Notes: generated by a model from the sequence alone, not told the origin. A stretch of DNA of 64,000 nucleotides from Anthostomella pinea (GCA_963556695.1 CAUWAG010000007.1:2108001-2172000); one strand, 5' to 3'. Shown: positions 34,917 through 46,768, numbered from the stretch's first letter. Made by a program: numbers and translations.

Positions 34917-35144
34917 CCGGCTTAGCTGAGGGGCGGGGGGTGCCGCTGCGCTGCGCTGTCCCCCAAGGGAGGAGTCGCAGGGACAGCGGCAGCTAATGGC
35001 TGGTGAGCCATAGCGAGGATCGTGAGATCCGGGGTTTGGTGTTTTGGCCAGATGGAGGCGTCTGTTAGCGTAATGGCTGGCTGGGGTAGGCTACCCACTA
35101 ACAGTGGGCGCCAAGAAAATTAATTTTAAAAAGAAGGTGTAGTA
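34917..35144. other. Probable LINE 5' region / junction
   Basis: GC-rich (GCTGCGCTGCGC) sequence upstream of the ORF1 start on the minus strand, probably LINE 5' untranslated DNA. The junction with the NRPS relic lies near 35130, where an A/T-rich AAAATTAATTTTAAAAAG occurs. Confidence 0.4.
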
Positions 35145-35858
35145 GTGGACGTTGCCAAAGCCTCGTCCATGCAAACGATGCACATCGGGTCCGGTAATGC
35201 TGACTATCTACTAATCAAGATCTCTGATATGCTGCATCGAGATAGACTGGAGACAGCCTGCCTTAGGTTGGTCCAGGCACATCCCATCCTGCGAACTGCA
35301 TTTATGGTTCGCAGCCGCCAGCTCTATCAGACAGTGCTCCGATCATTCCACCCGGAGTTCATCCAACACCAACGCCCAAGCTGGGGGCTTGGTGCTTTGG
35401 CTGAGAAGTCTGTCCAAGCCGATCGACTACACCCATTCGATTTCCGCTAGCCCGTTACCAAATTCTGGTATTTCTATGCCAAAAGACACTCCACTGTCGT
35501 GATACGTTTATCCAAGACTCAGTACGACCGCGATTCACTGCCGGCGCTTGTCAGAGACCTTTCGTACCTTTATTATACAAGCGAAGATACACCCTTTTGC
35601 CCAGGCTTGTGCGAAGTATTCAGGGCTTCACAGACGATGATCAACCCCTGTGCTAGAGACTACTGGCGTGATTTACTTGACGGTGCAGCACCGACGCACG
35701 TTATTGCCCAGCCGTCACCTGCGAGCGCCAGTTCCCAACTGAAGAGAGTCCACCAAAGGGTCGCAACGGAATCGCTGTTGCATGTAACCGTACCATTCGA
35801 AACCATGTTAAATGGCGCATGGTCCATCCATGGTCTTGTCAAATTTGTTAGGTCTTGA
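35145..35858 (+). pseudogene. NRPS condensation-domain relic
   Basis: One reading frame, with a single TAG at 35448-35450, encodes a partial condensation domain of a nonribosomal peptide synthetase. The order is LLIKISDMLHRDRLETACLR, LVQAHPILRTAFMV, RLYQTVLRSFHPEF, DFR/stop/PVTKFWYF, STVVIRLSKTQYDRDSLP, LVRDLSYLY, CARDYWRDLLDGA, LLHVTVPFETMLNGAWSI, then loss of similarity. This is the arrangement of fungal NRPS C domains with YDGxS-like QYDRDS in place of the second-subdomain motif. The HHxxxDG motif is not present in the retained part. No adenylation or carrier domain follows. It is a severed, nonfunctional piece of a megasynthase gene now surrounded by LINE DNA; original product unknown. 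Confidence 0.75.
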
Positions 35859-36140
35859 CTTGTTTGTATATCGACAAATTTCCGGCCTTCCTAGATATAG
35901 TACTGAAGTCCACCACATACCGTCTGGTTCACTTTCTACAAGCTGATCTTCACCATTAGGCAGAATCGAATGGTCGTAACCTCTAGACTCGATTGACAAG
36001 CTCTCGAAGAGGCCAGCGGCAGTGAGGAGCGTAAAACCAGGCGCTTTGAAATTTAGGCAAGCTAGGCCCGCGAGCCGACGCCTGGGTCATGGGAGGCCGG
36101 GCACAGCATAATGCAAAACGTGCAAGCTAATTTACATCGG

Positions 36141-37950
36141 TTAATCCAACTCAGAACCCGAAGACCAGGGAAGATGGGTAAGTACAGAGTCTTCCCCATC
36201 AAGTTCAGAGAGTCCCTCGCGTGTCTCCATGGTTTCCACCGGCTTCATCAATGGAGCCCAATCTTCGTTATTAGCCGATTCCTCACTAAGCTCAGCATCT
36301 CCCTTGTGTTTCCAATGTTTCTCCACCAACAACCTCATCGGTTCTTCCGAAGCTTCGATGTTAACCAACGCATCCTCAATAAGACGGGCCACAGCGGTCT
36401 CTGGGTGAACGTGTCTGCTTCTTTGAAATTGTCGCAAGATATCATCTCGGTTATCCTGTATCGCGTAGTGAAGTGCAAGAAACCCGCAGATATCTGTCGC
36501 GTGAATATCAATATTCACCTGCTGGAGTAGATGGAAAACAACTGTGTTTTGCTCATGGTAGCGGCTAATCTCGTCCGACCATGATTGCTGACTATCACGG
36601 TGAAGTTGTCGGGTGTCGCATGCAATGTGCAGAGCGGTTCGTCCGAACATGTCCCTTGCATTGATATCGATAACGGGGTGCAGTAAACTTGTGACTGATC
36701 GAATGGTCGACAAACAGTAAGCTCTTGTCGCAGTGTGTAGTAAGGTTCTACCGAGACTATCTCGGCCTTGGCCCGACGATGCGCTATTGACAAATCTGTG
36801 TAAGAACGGTTTCTTGAAGCTTGTTGGTATCTCGGATGTGTTGGGTTCTTGTGCACAGAATCTGTGTATATTTCCCCAAAAGGTAGCCAGTATGTCGTTG
36901 TACTCCTCTTGGTCGAGCTGTGAATATTGATCTGCGTGTCTGCCGGAGGATGTAGCGATCAACCTTTGCATATCTAGCGCGGCTACTAGATCTCCCGAGG
37001 CGACCAGGCGGTCCACGAGTGTAGGCTCTCCAGAATCCCCCACAAGCCTACTCAGTGAATATAGTTCAACATTCCAGTCGGGTTCTCGCACCTCGCAGGT
37101 AGCTGTCCGGAAAAGAAGATGAGCGATTTCTACGCACATACTCCCTCTCGAATTATCGTTTAGAAGTCTGAGCCGATCTCGAACAAGGTCTTCGATAATT
37201 CGTAGAGCATCACCAAGTTCCTCGGTAGAGCGTAGAAGCGCAAATGTGCCCACTTGCCAACTATCTGCGCGCTGTTGTAAAGCTTCTCTCATGTGGCTAG
37301 CGGCATAGAAAGCACGTTTAAGCATTTTCAGCCAACTTAATCCGTGCAAGCTTGAAGATATCAGTGATATAAGCGGTTCTGGTCAGTCAAAAGAACATAC
37401 CAATGCTCGATCTTGGGATCATTTGCTAGCTCCGAGGTTGAGACCAAAGAACCAAGCTGGGTTGATATTGGCCGTTCTGGTCTTTCCTTACGGGTTGATT
37501 TCTGACTTTCAGAACATGCCAACCCCATTTCTGAACAACGAATGCATTTCTGGTCGGGGTCTCTATTTTCAGGTTCACACTAGAATTGTTAACAAGTTCA
37601 CCTAAGAGGGAATGATATTTGCCGTCCAAGAGTGCCATATATCTCTGTCCAAAATAAACGCTAGCCTAAGAACTAGTAGACAACTTATAGCCTTGACTGG
37701 TGCTAACTTAAAAGACGATTATCACCTCGGCGAGGAATATATCAAGACTCACCTTTTTTTTATCCTGCCTGCAGCGCGCACACTTGAGGTAGGAATACCG
37801 AGGTCGCTTTCTCTGGGGTACAATATCATGCTTAGGTAAGCATAAGTGTACGGGTTTCAGAGGCTCAGCTTGGCCGGCGGGTGTGTCGGGCGCTTGCAAG
37901 CCACCCATTGGAGGCGACTGGTCAGTAGTTGTGCGGACTGGCTTCTCCAT
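36141..37950 (-). pseudogene. Zinc-finger/ankyrin-repeat gene, disrupted
   Basis: The 3' part, 37325-36141, is an open 394-codon frame with ankyrin repeats: DSLGRTLLHTATRAY, NARDMFGRTALHIACDTRQ and HATDICGFLALHYAIQDN, at about residues 195-310, preceded by a helical region. Upstream on the same strand the frame is lost and regained: ANDPKIEHWYVLLTDQNRLY (one frame), FKLARIKLAEN (second frame), MLKRAFYAASHMREA (third frame), all within 100 bp, as if single-base changes split one helix. Further upstream, 37950-37753 reads RKRPRYSYLKCARCRQDKKK and ends at a good GTGAGT donor; it looks like the first half of a Cys-cluster. The whole resembles fungal proteins with an N-terminal Cys cluster and C-terminal ankyrins. 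A gene model with several tiny introns is an alternative. Function unknown. Confidence 0.55.
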
Positions 37951-39640
37951 CGGTCTGTCCTGGTGGATGGAGTGGTGGCCGTTGGTACATTGATGATGGG
38001 GATAGAGGAAGCGGCCTGGCATTAGCGGTCCGCAAACCGAGGACGTTTAAACACTGGGGGTCTTGCTTCCCGGTGCTGACGGTGGGTAATGAACGGATAT
38101 TAGTGCGGTATTTCCATTGCGGAACGAATGTAAGTGAAGCTGCTTTGAGTTGGAGCCGACTCTGGTGGGTTGAAACGATTGACTGGAAGCGGTAGTCAAG
38201 AGCGCACATGGCTTTGCTGATAGCGTTGCCTGAGGAGCACCCATACCTTTATATTATGAAATGGTCGGCGACCATGGATCGGCAACCATTAATCAGTAAG
38301 GTGCAGACCTTTTCACCGGCGAATGCGACCAGGGGGGCTGCACGTCCAGGGGGGCTGCTGCCTGACCAGGGGACTGGATTGCGATGGATTGCGATCACTG
38401 GCGATGCTGCAATATCTAATCCCTTTGCAGAGCAGCCACCGCCACGACACACATGACAACACGAGGGCAGAGGCGCAGGCACGTCTGCCCCTTCCATCTC
38501 AATCTTTGATTGTAAGACTGGAGGCAGGCACGCAGGCTGCAGTCTGCAGGACAGGTTGCGACGCATTGCGACGATCATCAGGATTGACGTATGAGCACAG
38601 TCGCGACATTGCGATGGCCAACCACCACCCGGCAAGGCAACAATCTTGTTTGCGTCTGCAATTCCCACCAGCTCGGGGGCGTTATGGTTGAACGAGGTTC
38701 GAATGGATGTTCCTGGGAACGAATGATCGGTCCAGTAAGACCTTGCGGTGAGGTATGGTAACCTTGAAGTAGGCATGTGCGTCTGTGTATTTGCGACACA
38801 TTGCGACACATTGCGAACCGTCGAAACTCCTCGCGGCCAGTTATGACGGTGCTAATATCTGCACGTGACCTGAAATGGGTTGACATTCACAAGGAGTTTG
38901 TAAACAGGATTCCCTGGCGAAGTTTTGGGTCTCTGCAGGTCCGTTACTGTACAAAGTTGAACGGTATGTAGGCAGGCAGGTAGGTAAATGATGATCTGCT
39001 GTGGGGAGGCCGAGTACGTATACCATTGAGACCCCATGTCTTTTACTACACTCTGTTAGAAAGCAAAATTAGGCTTGAATCCTAGGGCCTTTGGCAAAAG
39101 AGCTAGGCGGTGACAATATGGAGATGTTGATTAGGGGCTATAAACAGACACAGGGAATCGTAGGAGGCGTGCTGAGAGAAGCGCACAGGGCATTTGACCC
39201 ACACAGAGAACAGACATCATAATCATCCATCATCCGACACATGCCGACCTGAGCATCTAGGAGCATCTACGTAGGACTACAGATTGATATTAGTTGTGCT
39301 GTCCCGGTACTAGCAGTGACTTGTATGTAAGTGAGGAAGTGAGGTTGGATGTGAGTCACCCGCAGATACCACGCCAAAAAGGTCCACCTAGATTAACATT
39401 GAACGACGGCCAACACAGAGACAGGTGGATTGGAATTAAGACTAGTGGTTCGCATTTCGAACATTATTTTTCTTATGCATCAAGGTTCCTGATGAGCTTG
39501 CAGGTTAACAACGATGGTAAGGCCAGCACGACCCCCTGTATAAAACCGTTAGATCTAAGGTGTCTGTACGAGATGGTCCAGTTATGGCTTTTTGCAAAGG
39601 TTAGAGAATTATGGTTGGCTCGGGGCGGTCTAGGCTTCGT
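37951..39640. other. Spacer with repeated TTGCGA motifs and a SANT-like scrap
   Basis: Between 38385 and 38820 the heptamer-like TTGCGA(C/T) occurs about eight times (see findings). At 38862-38971 on the plus strand is a fragment DLKWVDIHKEFVNRIPWRSFG with GSLQVRYCTKLNGM, a Myb/SANT-like scrap. No intact gene. Confidence 0.5.
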
Positions 39641-39903
39641 CCGATAGGTCCTTGTCCAGGGCGTAGGCCTCCCCAGTTCTCCGCGTATCGGCTCTTCCTA
39701 CTGCTCTCTACGTGGCGCTGCCGGGCACCCTTTGTGATCCGCTGAGAATGGGTCATAGCAGTTCGCGCACTTTGGTGCGGCCTCACAGGTCCCTTCCGGG
39801 TGCTTATCTAGCCGTTCTCCGCAGCGCCGGCATTTAGGCACCCTTTGATACCGCCTGCCGGTGCAGTACCCTTGGCATCCTGTTTGTTTGTTTTGTTTGT
39901 TTG
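39641..39903 (-). pseudogene. LINE ORF1 zinc-knuckle scrap
   Basis: The minus strand reads CQGYCTGRRYQRVPKCRRCG, then TCEAAPKCANCYDPFSADHKG and CPAAPRREQ, then a stop. This is the same three-knuckle C-terminal region found in the ORF1 relic at 33522-34916, so it comes from a second LINE copy. Its upstream side is interrupted by the copia-like LTR. Confidence 0.6.
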
Positions 39904-40107
39904 TGTTGGATCCATGCGATTCCAGACTGCAAACCATTTATACCAGGACCCACATGTATGATTAGATAAGATAAGATAGTGGATTGAGAGGGCACTTGGC
40001 CAGACCTTCGAGTCCAGCTAGATTCCTCTCAATCCAACCATCAGCAACATCATGACCTTGACCCCATACTCAAGTATTATGATTGATCGTTCAAGCCTGT
40101 TCCAACA
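39904..40107 (+). mobile_element. Solo LTR, copia-like family F2 copy 2
   Basis: A 204-bp unit with ends TGTTGGATCC...TTCCAACA and a perfect 5-bp duplication GTTTG (39899-39903, 40108-40112). It inserted in a TTTG-rich run beside LINE DNA. It is nearly identical to the copy at 59109-59312. Confidence 0.87.
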
Positions 40108-40289
40108 GTTTGTTTGTTTTGTATTTAACGTGGGGGGTAGCTCCTCAGTAGTGCAAACCACGCCTCCCAGAGCCTCTGCATCGCAGGGTTGTGGAGGTCT
40201 CAAGAAAATAAGTACAGTCAGTCCCGCTCACAGGCCCATTCCCGTTGTTGCGGAGGTATGACCTTGGGGTCATCCATCTGGTCCTTCAA

Positions 40290-42125
40290 GAAAAGCTATC
40301 TATCGGGGGCAGATTATTGAAAAGAACTTGCTCTTCTCCACGAATTTTGCCTATTCTATGCTTCTCTCCTTTAAGTATTGTAAAGAAGCTGTCTTAGGCG
40401 AGTACCTGGACAGCAGCCGGTTTTTCCCCAGCCTCTTACAAAAGAAAATATGTTGTGGTGTTTTCTTCTCACCACAGCTGCAGTGATCATTCGAGTCTAT
40501 ATGCCCAAAGCGTTCATGGTATCTGGCAAAGTCGCTATGTCCAGATCTGGCCGCTAGAAGTCTGTGTAAAGTACTTCTCTTAAAAGATATAAGGTCTTTT
40601 TTAGTTACTGTATGTGAGTATACTTCTTGATATCTAGGTTCTGATTGGTCTTTTCACCATTGGTTGAACTCTTTCTTGCCCTTTTTTTTGAGATCTCTCT
40701 TGACCCAAGAGATTGTAGGAAGGTTTATTGTGTCTGTTTTTAGCATGGTACCCTCTTTTGTTAGTGTGTCGGCAGCTTCGTTGCCATCAATATCTCTGTG
40801 TTCAAGAAACCACTTGACGGTCACTCCAGGAGTGTGTGCTGTGGCAAGTTCTTGAAATCGTAGAAAAATGTTCTGTGATGTCTCGGGTGGAGTCCCATTG
40901 AGCCCGTCTACCACTGACGTGTTGTCCAGGCAGATATATAGCTGTTTTCCGTGTCCAATTGCCCTGGCTGTTGCAAGACCTTGGAGAGCACCATGGACTT
41001 TAGTATTTACTACTTCTGCTTGGAGAAGTCTGCCCTTTCCCCGGTATACTTCTTGTGTAGTGCCGCCTTTCCTGATAGTATAATCCCATCCAGTGCGGAT
41101 TGTGCCTTGGTCGTCCAATTGTGATCCATCTGAATAGATAACAAGGTCAGTATTCACGTTTCTCTCCTATAGCCATTGCTTAAAGAGCTCTATTTCTTTG
41201 TCTTTGTCTTTACAAATTGGGGGCTTCTTCTATGATGGCTTGGTAAGTATTAGTTTCTGGAAGTCAGGGACTAGCTAAAAGCTCCTTTGTAGCCTTGTTA
41301 GATTCTTGCGAGCTTGTATTTGGAGCCTGCCAACAAGAGGGTGTCTCTGGTCTATTCGTCCTAGTCGGAGGCCGTGACGTCGTCTTATTGATTCTGCAAG
41401 AACTCTTGCTGGGGGAATCTGCGATTTAAAGTATAGGATATATCCAGGGTGTGTTTTCCAGACTGGCAAGATAGCCCTGATTGCCGTTTGTAGTACGGCA
41501 TCTATTGTTCCAATAAGCCCCTTAATGCGACATGCTGATGTCCCACCTAAGCTCCCAACTTTCTTGATTCCTGGGTATCAGGCCTCTAGGCCGTGTGTAA
41601 GAATAGGAATAACACAAGCTTTCATAGCTCTCTTGGTTGACTTTACTAGAAGTCCTTTGACTGTGTTGCATAGTCCTCGAAGGTGATTTGCTACCTTATT
41701 AGCTTTCTTGGCCCAGTAGGAAACGTGATTTTTAAAGTTTAGTTTTCTATCCAGGAAGACACCCAGCCATCGCATAGAGTCCTTTGCTGTTCTGTTCATT
41801 GTCCCGTGGCGGACTGGAGGGTTGTCTGAGTTCTTTTTCCGTAAGAAGTGCATGATCTCGGTTTTGTCAGGGTCAAATTCAATAACGTTGTTATGTCCTT
41901 ATTAATTAAGCAAATAAAGATTTTCAAAAGCCTCTATAGCTGTTTCTTTAAGGTTCTTTCCAATGCAGAGAGTTGCTAGGTCGTCTGCATATCCAAAGCG
42001 TCTTCATTTCATGCCAAGTCGGGCACAGATTGGCTTTGTATACAGCATGTAAAGGATTGGAGAGGCTGGTGAGCCTTGCGGTAGCCCACAAGTGAGAGCT
42101 TTTATATCGGTTTTGCCGGGTTCAA
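40290..42125 (-). pseudogene. LINE ORF2 relic: RT, RNase H, C-terminal knuckle
   Basis: Going down the minus strand: reverse transcriptase with GLPQGSPASPILYMLYTKPI and the catalytic FGYADDLA (about 42010-41981), DKTEIMHFLRKKNSD, RWLGVFLDRKLNFKNHVSYW (41853-41578), LPVWKTHPGYILYF, then RNase H at 41157-40654 (IYSDGSQ, ICLDNTSVV, WFLEHRDIDGNEAADTL). The tail is HSDFARYHERFGH followed by CSCGEKKTPQHIFFCKR. The glutamate of the RNase H site seems replaced (NTKVHGAL). Several stops and frame changes break it. Domain order matches Tad-type LINEs with a C-terminal RNase H. The endonuclease is missing: similarity starts abruptly at about 42125, inside a Ty3 sequence. Confidence 0.8.
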
Positions 42126-42372
42126 TGTCGATTTTTTGGTCATATGTGCGCTGTTAGGGTAGTTTCCTGACTTCTGAGAAGACGTCGATGAGATTGTGGT
42201 ATTCAGGAGGCAACCTTGCTCTGATGTCTTGAACGGCGACAGACTCTTTATTCCTTAGGTATTTATTGATATTATCTTATGTGACCTTGTTTAAGGGGTC
42301 GTACAAATCATCAGAGAACTCGTGATACCTGACGTCCACTGGTGCCTTGTGCATATCTTTGTTCCCCCCGCC
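42126..42372 (-). pseudogene. Ty3/gypsy pol scrap
   Basis: The minus strand reads YHEFSDDLYDPLNK, one stop, then NINKYLRNKESVAVQDIRAR, LPPEYHNLIDVFSEVRKLP, stop, QRTYDQKIDIEPG. This is the linker between protease and reverse transcriptase of Ty3/gypsy elements (EYHxLxDVF...LPPxRxYDxKIxLxPG). It flows in the same reading frame into the LINE RT at 42125. Confidence 0.6.
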
Positions 42373-42534
42373 ATCAGTCTCTCAATTTAGCGTGTGTTCG
42401 GTGGTCAAGGGGGATTCGAGGTCAAGTAGGTCTGCGTAGCGTCCGAGATGGTCGAGTCTAAAACAATGACCCCAAGCATACTACGAGCACCAAACATGCG
42501 AATGAAAGCCTGTCGAGCCAATACCTCGCTAGAA

Positions 42535-43580
42535 AATAACTCGTGAATTCATTGTAGATGTCCTCCCACGGTAGCCGTTTCATGTCTTTCAGTTGAACGA
42601 GTAGTTCTTCTTCGGCTCTTGAAAACCTTGAGATTTCTTTTGCGCAGCTGTGAGCCTTTGTCTCAGTTTATACTACTTGGTTGTATTTCCTGGCTCTCAC
42701 AAAAATTGTAATTAGAAGGTCGTTATACCGCCCACCCCTACGCGCTTGAGTAGCGCGTTCTTCAGTGGCCATTTTTTGAACAATGCTGCAGACGATTGAT
42801 TAATAGATCCTGTGTCAGATGTATCATCGGATAGAAGCGGATTCGGATCAATCTCTCTGTCTTTGTTGTTGGTAATAGCTGACTGTGATAAATAGTCTAG
42901 GTTCCGACTATTATTATCTAATGATTCATTACCCATGTCGAAACGTGGCGTCGCACCATTTTCAGATACTCCAAAATTCGTACAGTCTAAGAGGGCGTTT
43001 TCTGAATAAGAACCAGGAGGCATACATATACAGTCTCGCTTTTTACAGTGCTCCTTAGTAGAACCAGTCCCTGACCCTTGGTGTGGTAACTGAATCGCGT
43101 CAGGCATTACATTTGGGAATGAAGAAAATATCGCGCTGTTTGGCAGTGGCGACTAAGGCAGAGGGAATTGTACCGACTCGGATACGGTCTTAGCTACCAC
43201 GCTCGTCTGGCCAGCGTGGCTTTCAGTGCTTTGAGAATGATCTGTGTAGTCCTTCATAAAGCGTGGCAGATCTCGTTGCATTTCATACGGTTCCGTCAGT
43301 GAAGGAACAAAGCAGCCCTGTGCCACAACTACCTCAGAAGTGAGTGACGCAGAGTAAGCTGTGTCATTTGCGGTCCCACTAGCAGTCTTTTCTGAGATAG
43401 AATGTCCGTCGCTGGACAGCGGGCGTGATCCAGAAGGCAGGCTTGAGCCTCGCTGACCATGGCTCTCTTCGGTCCCGTTCAAACTGGGATATCGGATATG
43501 ACCGTCTGAGCCTGAGCACGTGGACTCGTGGAAACACGGTTTTCTCACAGAATCAGATTTCGGTGAAACAATTATCAGTA
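42535..43580 (-). pseudogene. Ser-rich protein relic with C-terminal SANT-like motif
   Basis: A single minus-strand frame from about 43580 to 42712 is open but for one TAG at 43155-43153. It is rich in Ser, Asn and Thr and contains DREIDPNPLLSDDTSDTGS. After a possible intron (GTATAA donor near 42731) a different frame reads RFSRAEEELLVQLKDMKRLP, then WEDIYNEFTSYF, a Myb/SANT-like motif common at the C-terminus of fungal proteins of unknown role, followed by decay. The TAG fits a CAG-to-TAG change. A second scrap of the same motif is at 38862-38971. Confidence 0.4.
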
Positions 43581-44067
43581 CTCCGCCATAAACAACTTAC
43601 ACATATCAGAACAGAGAAGCAGTAGCAACATGCTCATTCGCGACTCTGTACTTGGGGAGCGTATAGAAATTGACATAACTAAGATCGACCGATTGTCGCT
43701 AGACTGTCAAGAGCAACAAACAAGTTGTTGAGTTGGCTTTAGAGCAGAATCCTCTAGAACACAAGAATATTGACTTTTTAACTGGCTCGAGACGTAGAGC
43801 TGAGCAGAACGGGTATTGACAGGGCCCAAATCAATTACATTACATCCACGAAGCCACGGATTCGCGTGGATGTAAGGATTTACACCAAATCCACGAAATA
43901 GTGGTCCACTGAAGCCCCAAATGGATGTAATTGATGGTGGATGTACATATTTTTGGTGGTAAAGCTGAATTCCTCATCTGGGATGGCCCTGACACCCCCA
44001 TATTCGTGCTAAAGCTGTAATATTTGTCCCTTTGCCCGAAAGGGTGTAATAGCCTCTCGTTCAACTG

Positions 44068-46520
44068 CTAGCAGTATTCTTCGTCGTCTGCTTCACGTGT
44101 CCTTTTGCTAACTGCTATCCACGCAGTTGCCCACTTTGCGAGCTCGTCAGAGGACATCCTTTCGACGTAATCAACTTCATCCTTCTCGTCGGGTGACAGC
44201 AATACGGGGTCTAACTCGTGTATAACACCAGCTCGTAGCCACGAACGCAGTACCTGGCAGAGACTGATGATCATAGCATCTAGGGCGCCGCGAAGGCTAG
44301 TCGTCATCCGCCCTGCTGCCGAAAAAACCCTCTCACATTCGGCAGACATCGGTTGAACTGTGAGGATGTCAAGCGCCATTTGTGAGAGACGAGGGTATTG
44401 GTGACGTCATTCGTGCCAGTAGGCTAAAGGATCGAATATTGCGTTATTCACAGTCTCGTGAGACTGCCAGATCTTGTATTCGTCTCCCAGAGTGGGTGAA
44501 ATCGGGGCCGAGCTTGCTTGTTGATGGATGAATTCCTCGAGAGGGTTCAGATCGATTTTACGGCGCTTTTGGGCAGGCTCGTCGTCATTAAGGGTGTTCT
44601 GTATCTCGAGATCACGGTATTCGGTATCCCACAGCTCTTGGACCAAATCTTTTGCCTTCTGAATCCATTCGGGCTGATCATTCCATTTCTGTTCGAACCA
44701 GTGCCATTGGAATCGGGGGTGAAGGGCTATAGCCGCGTAATAGAGGGGGGTCTCGTCGAGCTTCTGATAATATTCGTCTAGCTTCATCCAACCAAGGTTG
44801 ATATTAGCTACGAAGTGTTCACTGTTAGGAAGCTTGTTAGCAGTAATTTATAACCCTCAAGCTTGCTAAGAAGGAATTCAAATCCAAAGATAACATCCCA
44901 GATGTTACCATACGAACCGGTCCATCCTTTCCGCTTGCGTTGCATGCCATCCCTTTCGAGTAATTTCACGGTGTGTTCATAGTCAGTAAGGATAGCGGCA
45001 GTGTGCTCAAGAACGGTCCAATCGTGATCATTTAGATGATTCTCTTCTTTGAGGATTTGGGGCCGCCTTGCCATGGCCCTGCCACTAACAAGGCCAGTCC
45101 TCTTGGATCTGTGTTGGTCTTCCCATTCCTGATTAAATTGGGCTATCATTCGAGGGAGATACGGGCGAAGCTTGATGAGACGGCGGATCATATATAACTG
45201 TGAAAGCCATCTAGTGTCGTTATCGAGGATGACACACAGTGCCCTGGTGTGAGGAACTGTGAAATTGAGGACATCTTGCCGTTGGACGTCGAGAAGGATG
45301 TAATGCAAGCGGTCAGATCGCCAGATATCAACGACGAGGTTGTGAGCCTTGCCAACAGGGCCTAATCGGTGATACAACGCGTGTTCAGCAACCGAAAGAG
45401 ATTCGACCTTGCTGATCTCTGTTTCGAATGCTTCAACATCAGTACCAAACAATAAGGATTTGGCAGAGAGATTCAACTGATGCCCGAAGCACCGGCCACG
45501 CCGTTTCTTGCCCTCGAAGCCTAGGGCTAGCCCTATCTCGGTTGATGCCGTATCCATATTGGCAGCGTTATCGAGAATAAGAAAGCCGATCTTATGGTCA
45601 ATACCAAACATCTTCAAGACTTTGACGATTTGCGTGGCAATATTTTGATCTGTGTGACGAATGGAGACCTCGGGGATGCCGAGAACTAGCTTGTAAGGCT
45701 TATTGTATTCATCTCTGAAAAAGATGACTACGCCATACAAAGCGCAATGATTACCTGACCGCCAGCCATCAAAGGATACGTGTATCTTGCCAGGTGAAGC
45801 CCTTAACGCCTCGATGATGGCTCCCTTGTGCCGTTGGAATTTGCGTATGATTTTTTTGCGTAGCCCGGTCGAGGAGATGTGCTCGCTTTGGTCTGTGATA
45901 CACGGGTTGAGGTATTCGTGTGCAAGGCGTAATTTGGGATGATTCATAGTAGCAAAAGGAAGGTTCTCTTCGACGATCCATTCCATAAGGAGGCGGTGAA
46001 AGGTATCTCGATCGAAGTTCTTCAGCATGCTATTAGTTATTGCTTGGTCTTGAGGGTTCTCTGGGTTGACGGAGAGATATCGGTGAAGCCGTTGTTGGCT
46101 CGTATCGTTGATTGTTTCGGCTCGTAATTGTGCCTTGGATCTGGTCTTTTCACCCCCAGGGGCAGAGATCGATTCGACTAGATACAGGTGCTGTATGGCG
46201 TTCTGAAGGCCTGCAGATGTGAAAGAATCGGGTACGGGATTGCGGCGAGTGATACAGTATCGGCACACCCATTTGAAGGTCCTACCCTTCTGGATATCAT
46301 ATCCGTGATCCCAGGCCCAGGAGTTGAGACCTCGCTTCCACTGAGCCCACGTGTAGCCACGAAAACACGCAAAAAGAAAGGCTTCGTCGCCCTGAGAGAT
46401 GCCATGGCGGAGGGATTCTCGTCGAGATGATTGGGGTGCTGGCGAGGGGGTTGCGGACAAAGGGACGTCGTTGGGAGGCTTGGAGCCACCGTGTATCGAG
46501 GATTCGGGTGTACCGGCCAT
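44068..46520 (-). pseudogene. hAT transposase gene with frameshift and nonsense codon
   Basis: The main frame runs from an ATG at 46520 (context CCATGG) to 44808; an in-frame ATG at 46682 is a weaker start. It contains an N-terminal BED-like finger (WVCRYCITRRN...NAIQHLYLVES), ILHNHPKLRLAHEYLNP-like MNHPKLRLAHEYLNP, the first catalytic aspartate in VSFDGWRSGNHCA, the second in LILDNAANMDTAS, and HQLNLSAKSLLFG. A one-base frame change near 44850 shifts to a frame with NSEHFVANINLGWMKLDEYY, then LYYAAIALHPRFQWHWFEQKW. A TGA at 44409-44407 (CGA-to-TGA type) follows, and the same frame resumes with YPRLSQMALDILTVQPMSA and ECERVFSAAGRMTT, the hAT dimerisation domain. So the protein is nearly complete, with two small breaks. 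Confidence 0.85.
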
Positions 46521-46768
46521 GGTGAAGCGTGCTGAGGGTACTGCTTGCAATTCGAGGCGAAAAAATTGAATGAACAGGTGAGTTCGAGTAGTTGGGTCGT
46601 ATTCGAGTGAATCTGAATGATTTGCCTGCTTTGGAGTGGTTTGCGTGGTCTGAATGTTATTTGTGCCATTTGGTGGCTGCATTCAGAATTTGTATGCTAG
46701 CTAGCTAGGTGGTTGAAATCATATGTCAATGTTTCTACCAGTGATATAATGCCCAACTCTTGATTAAA

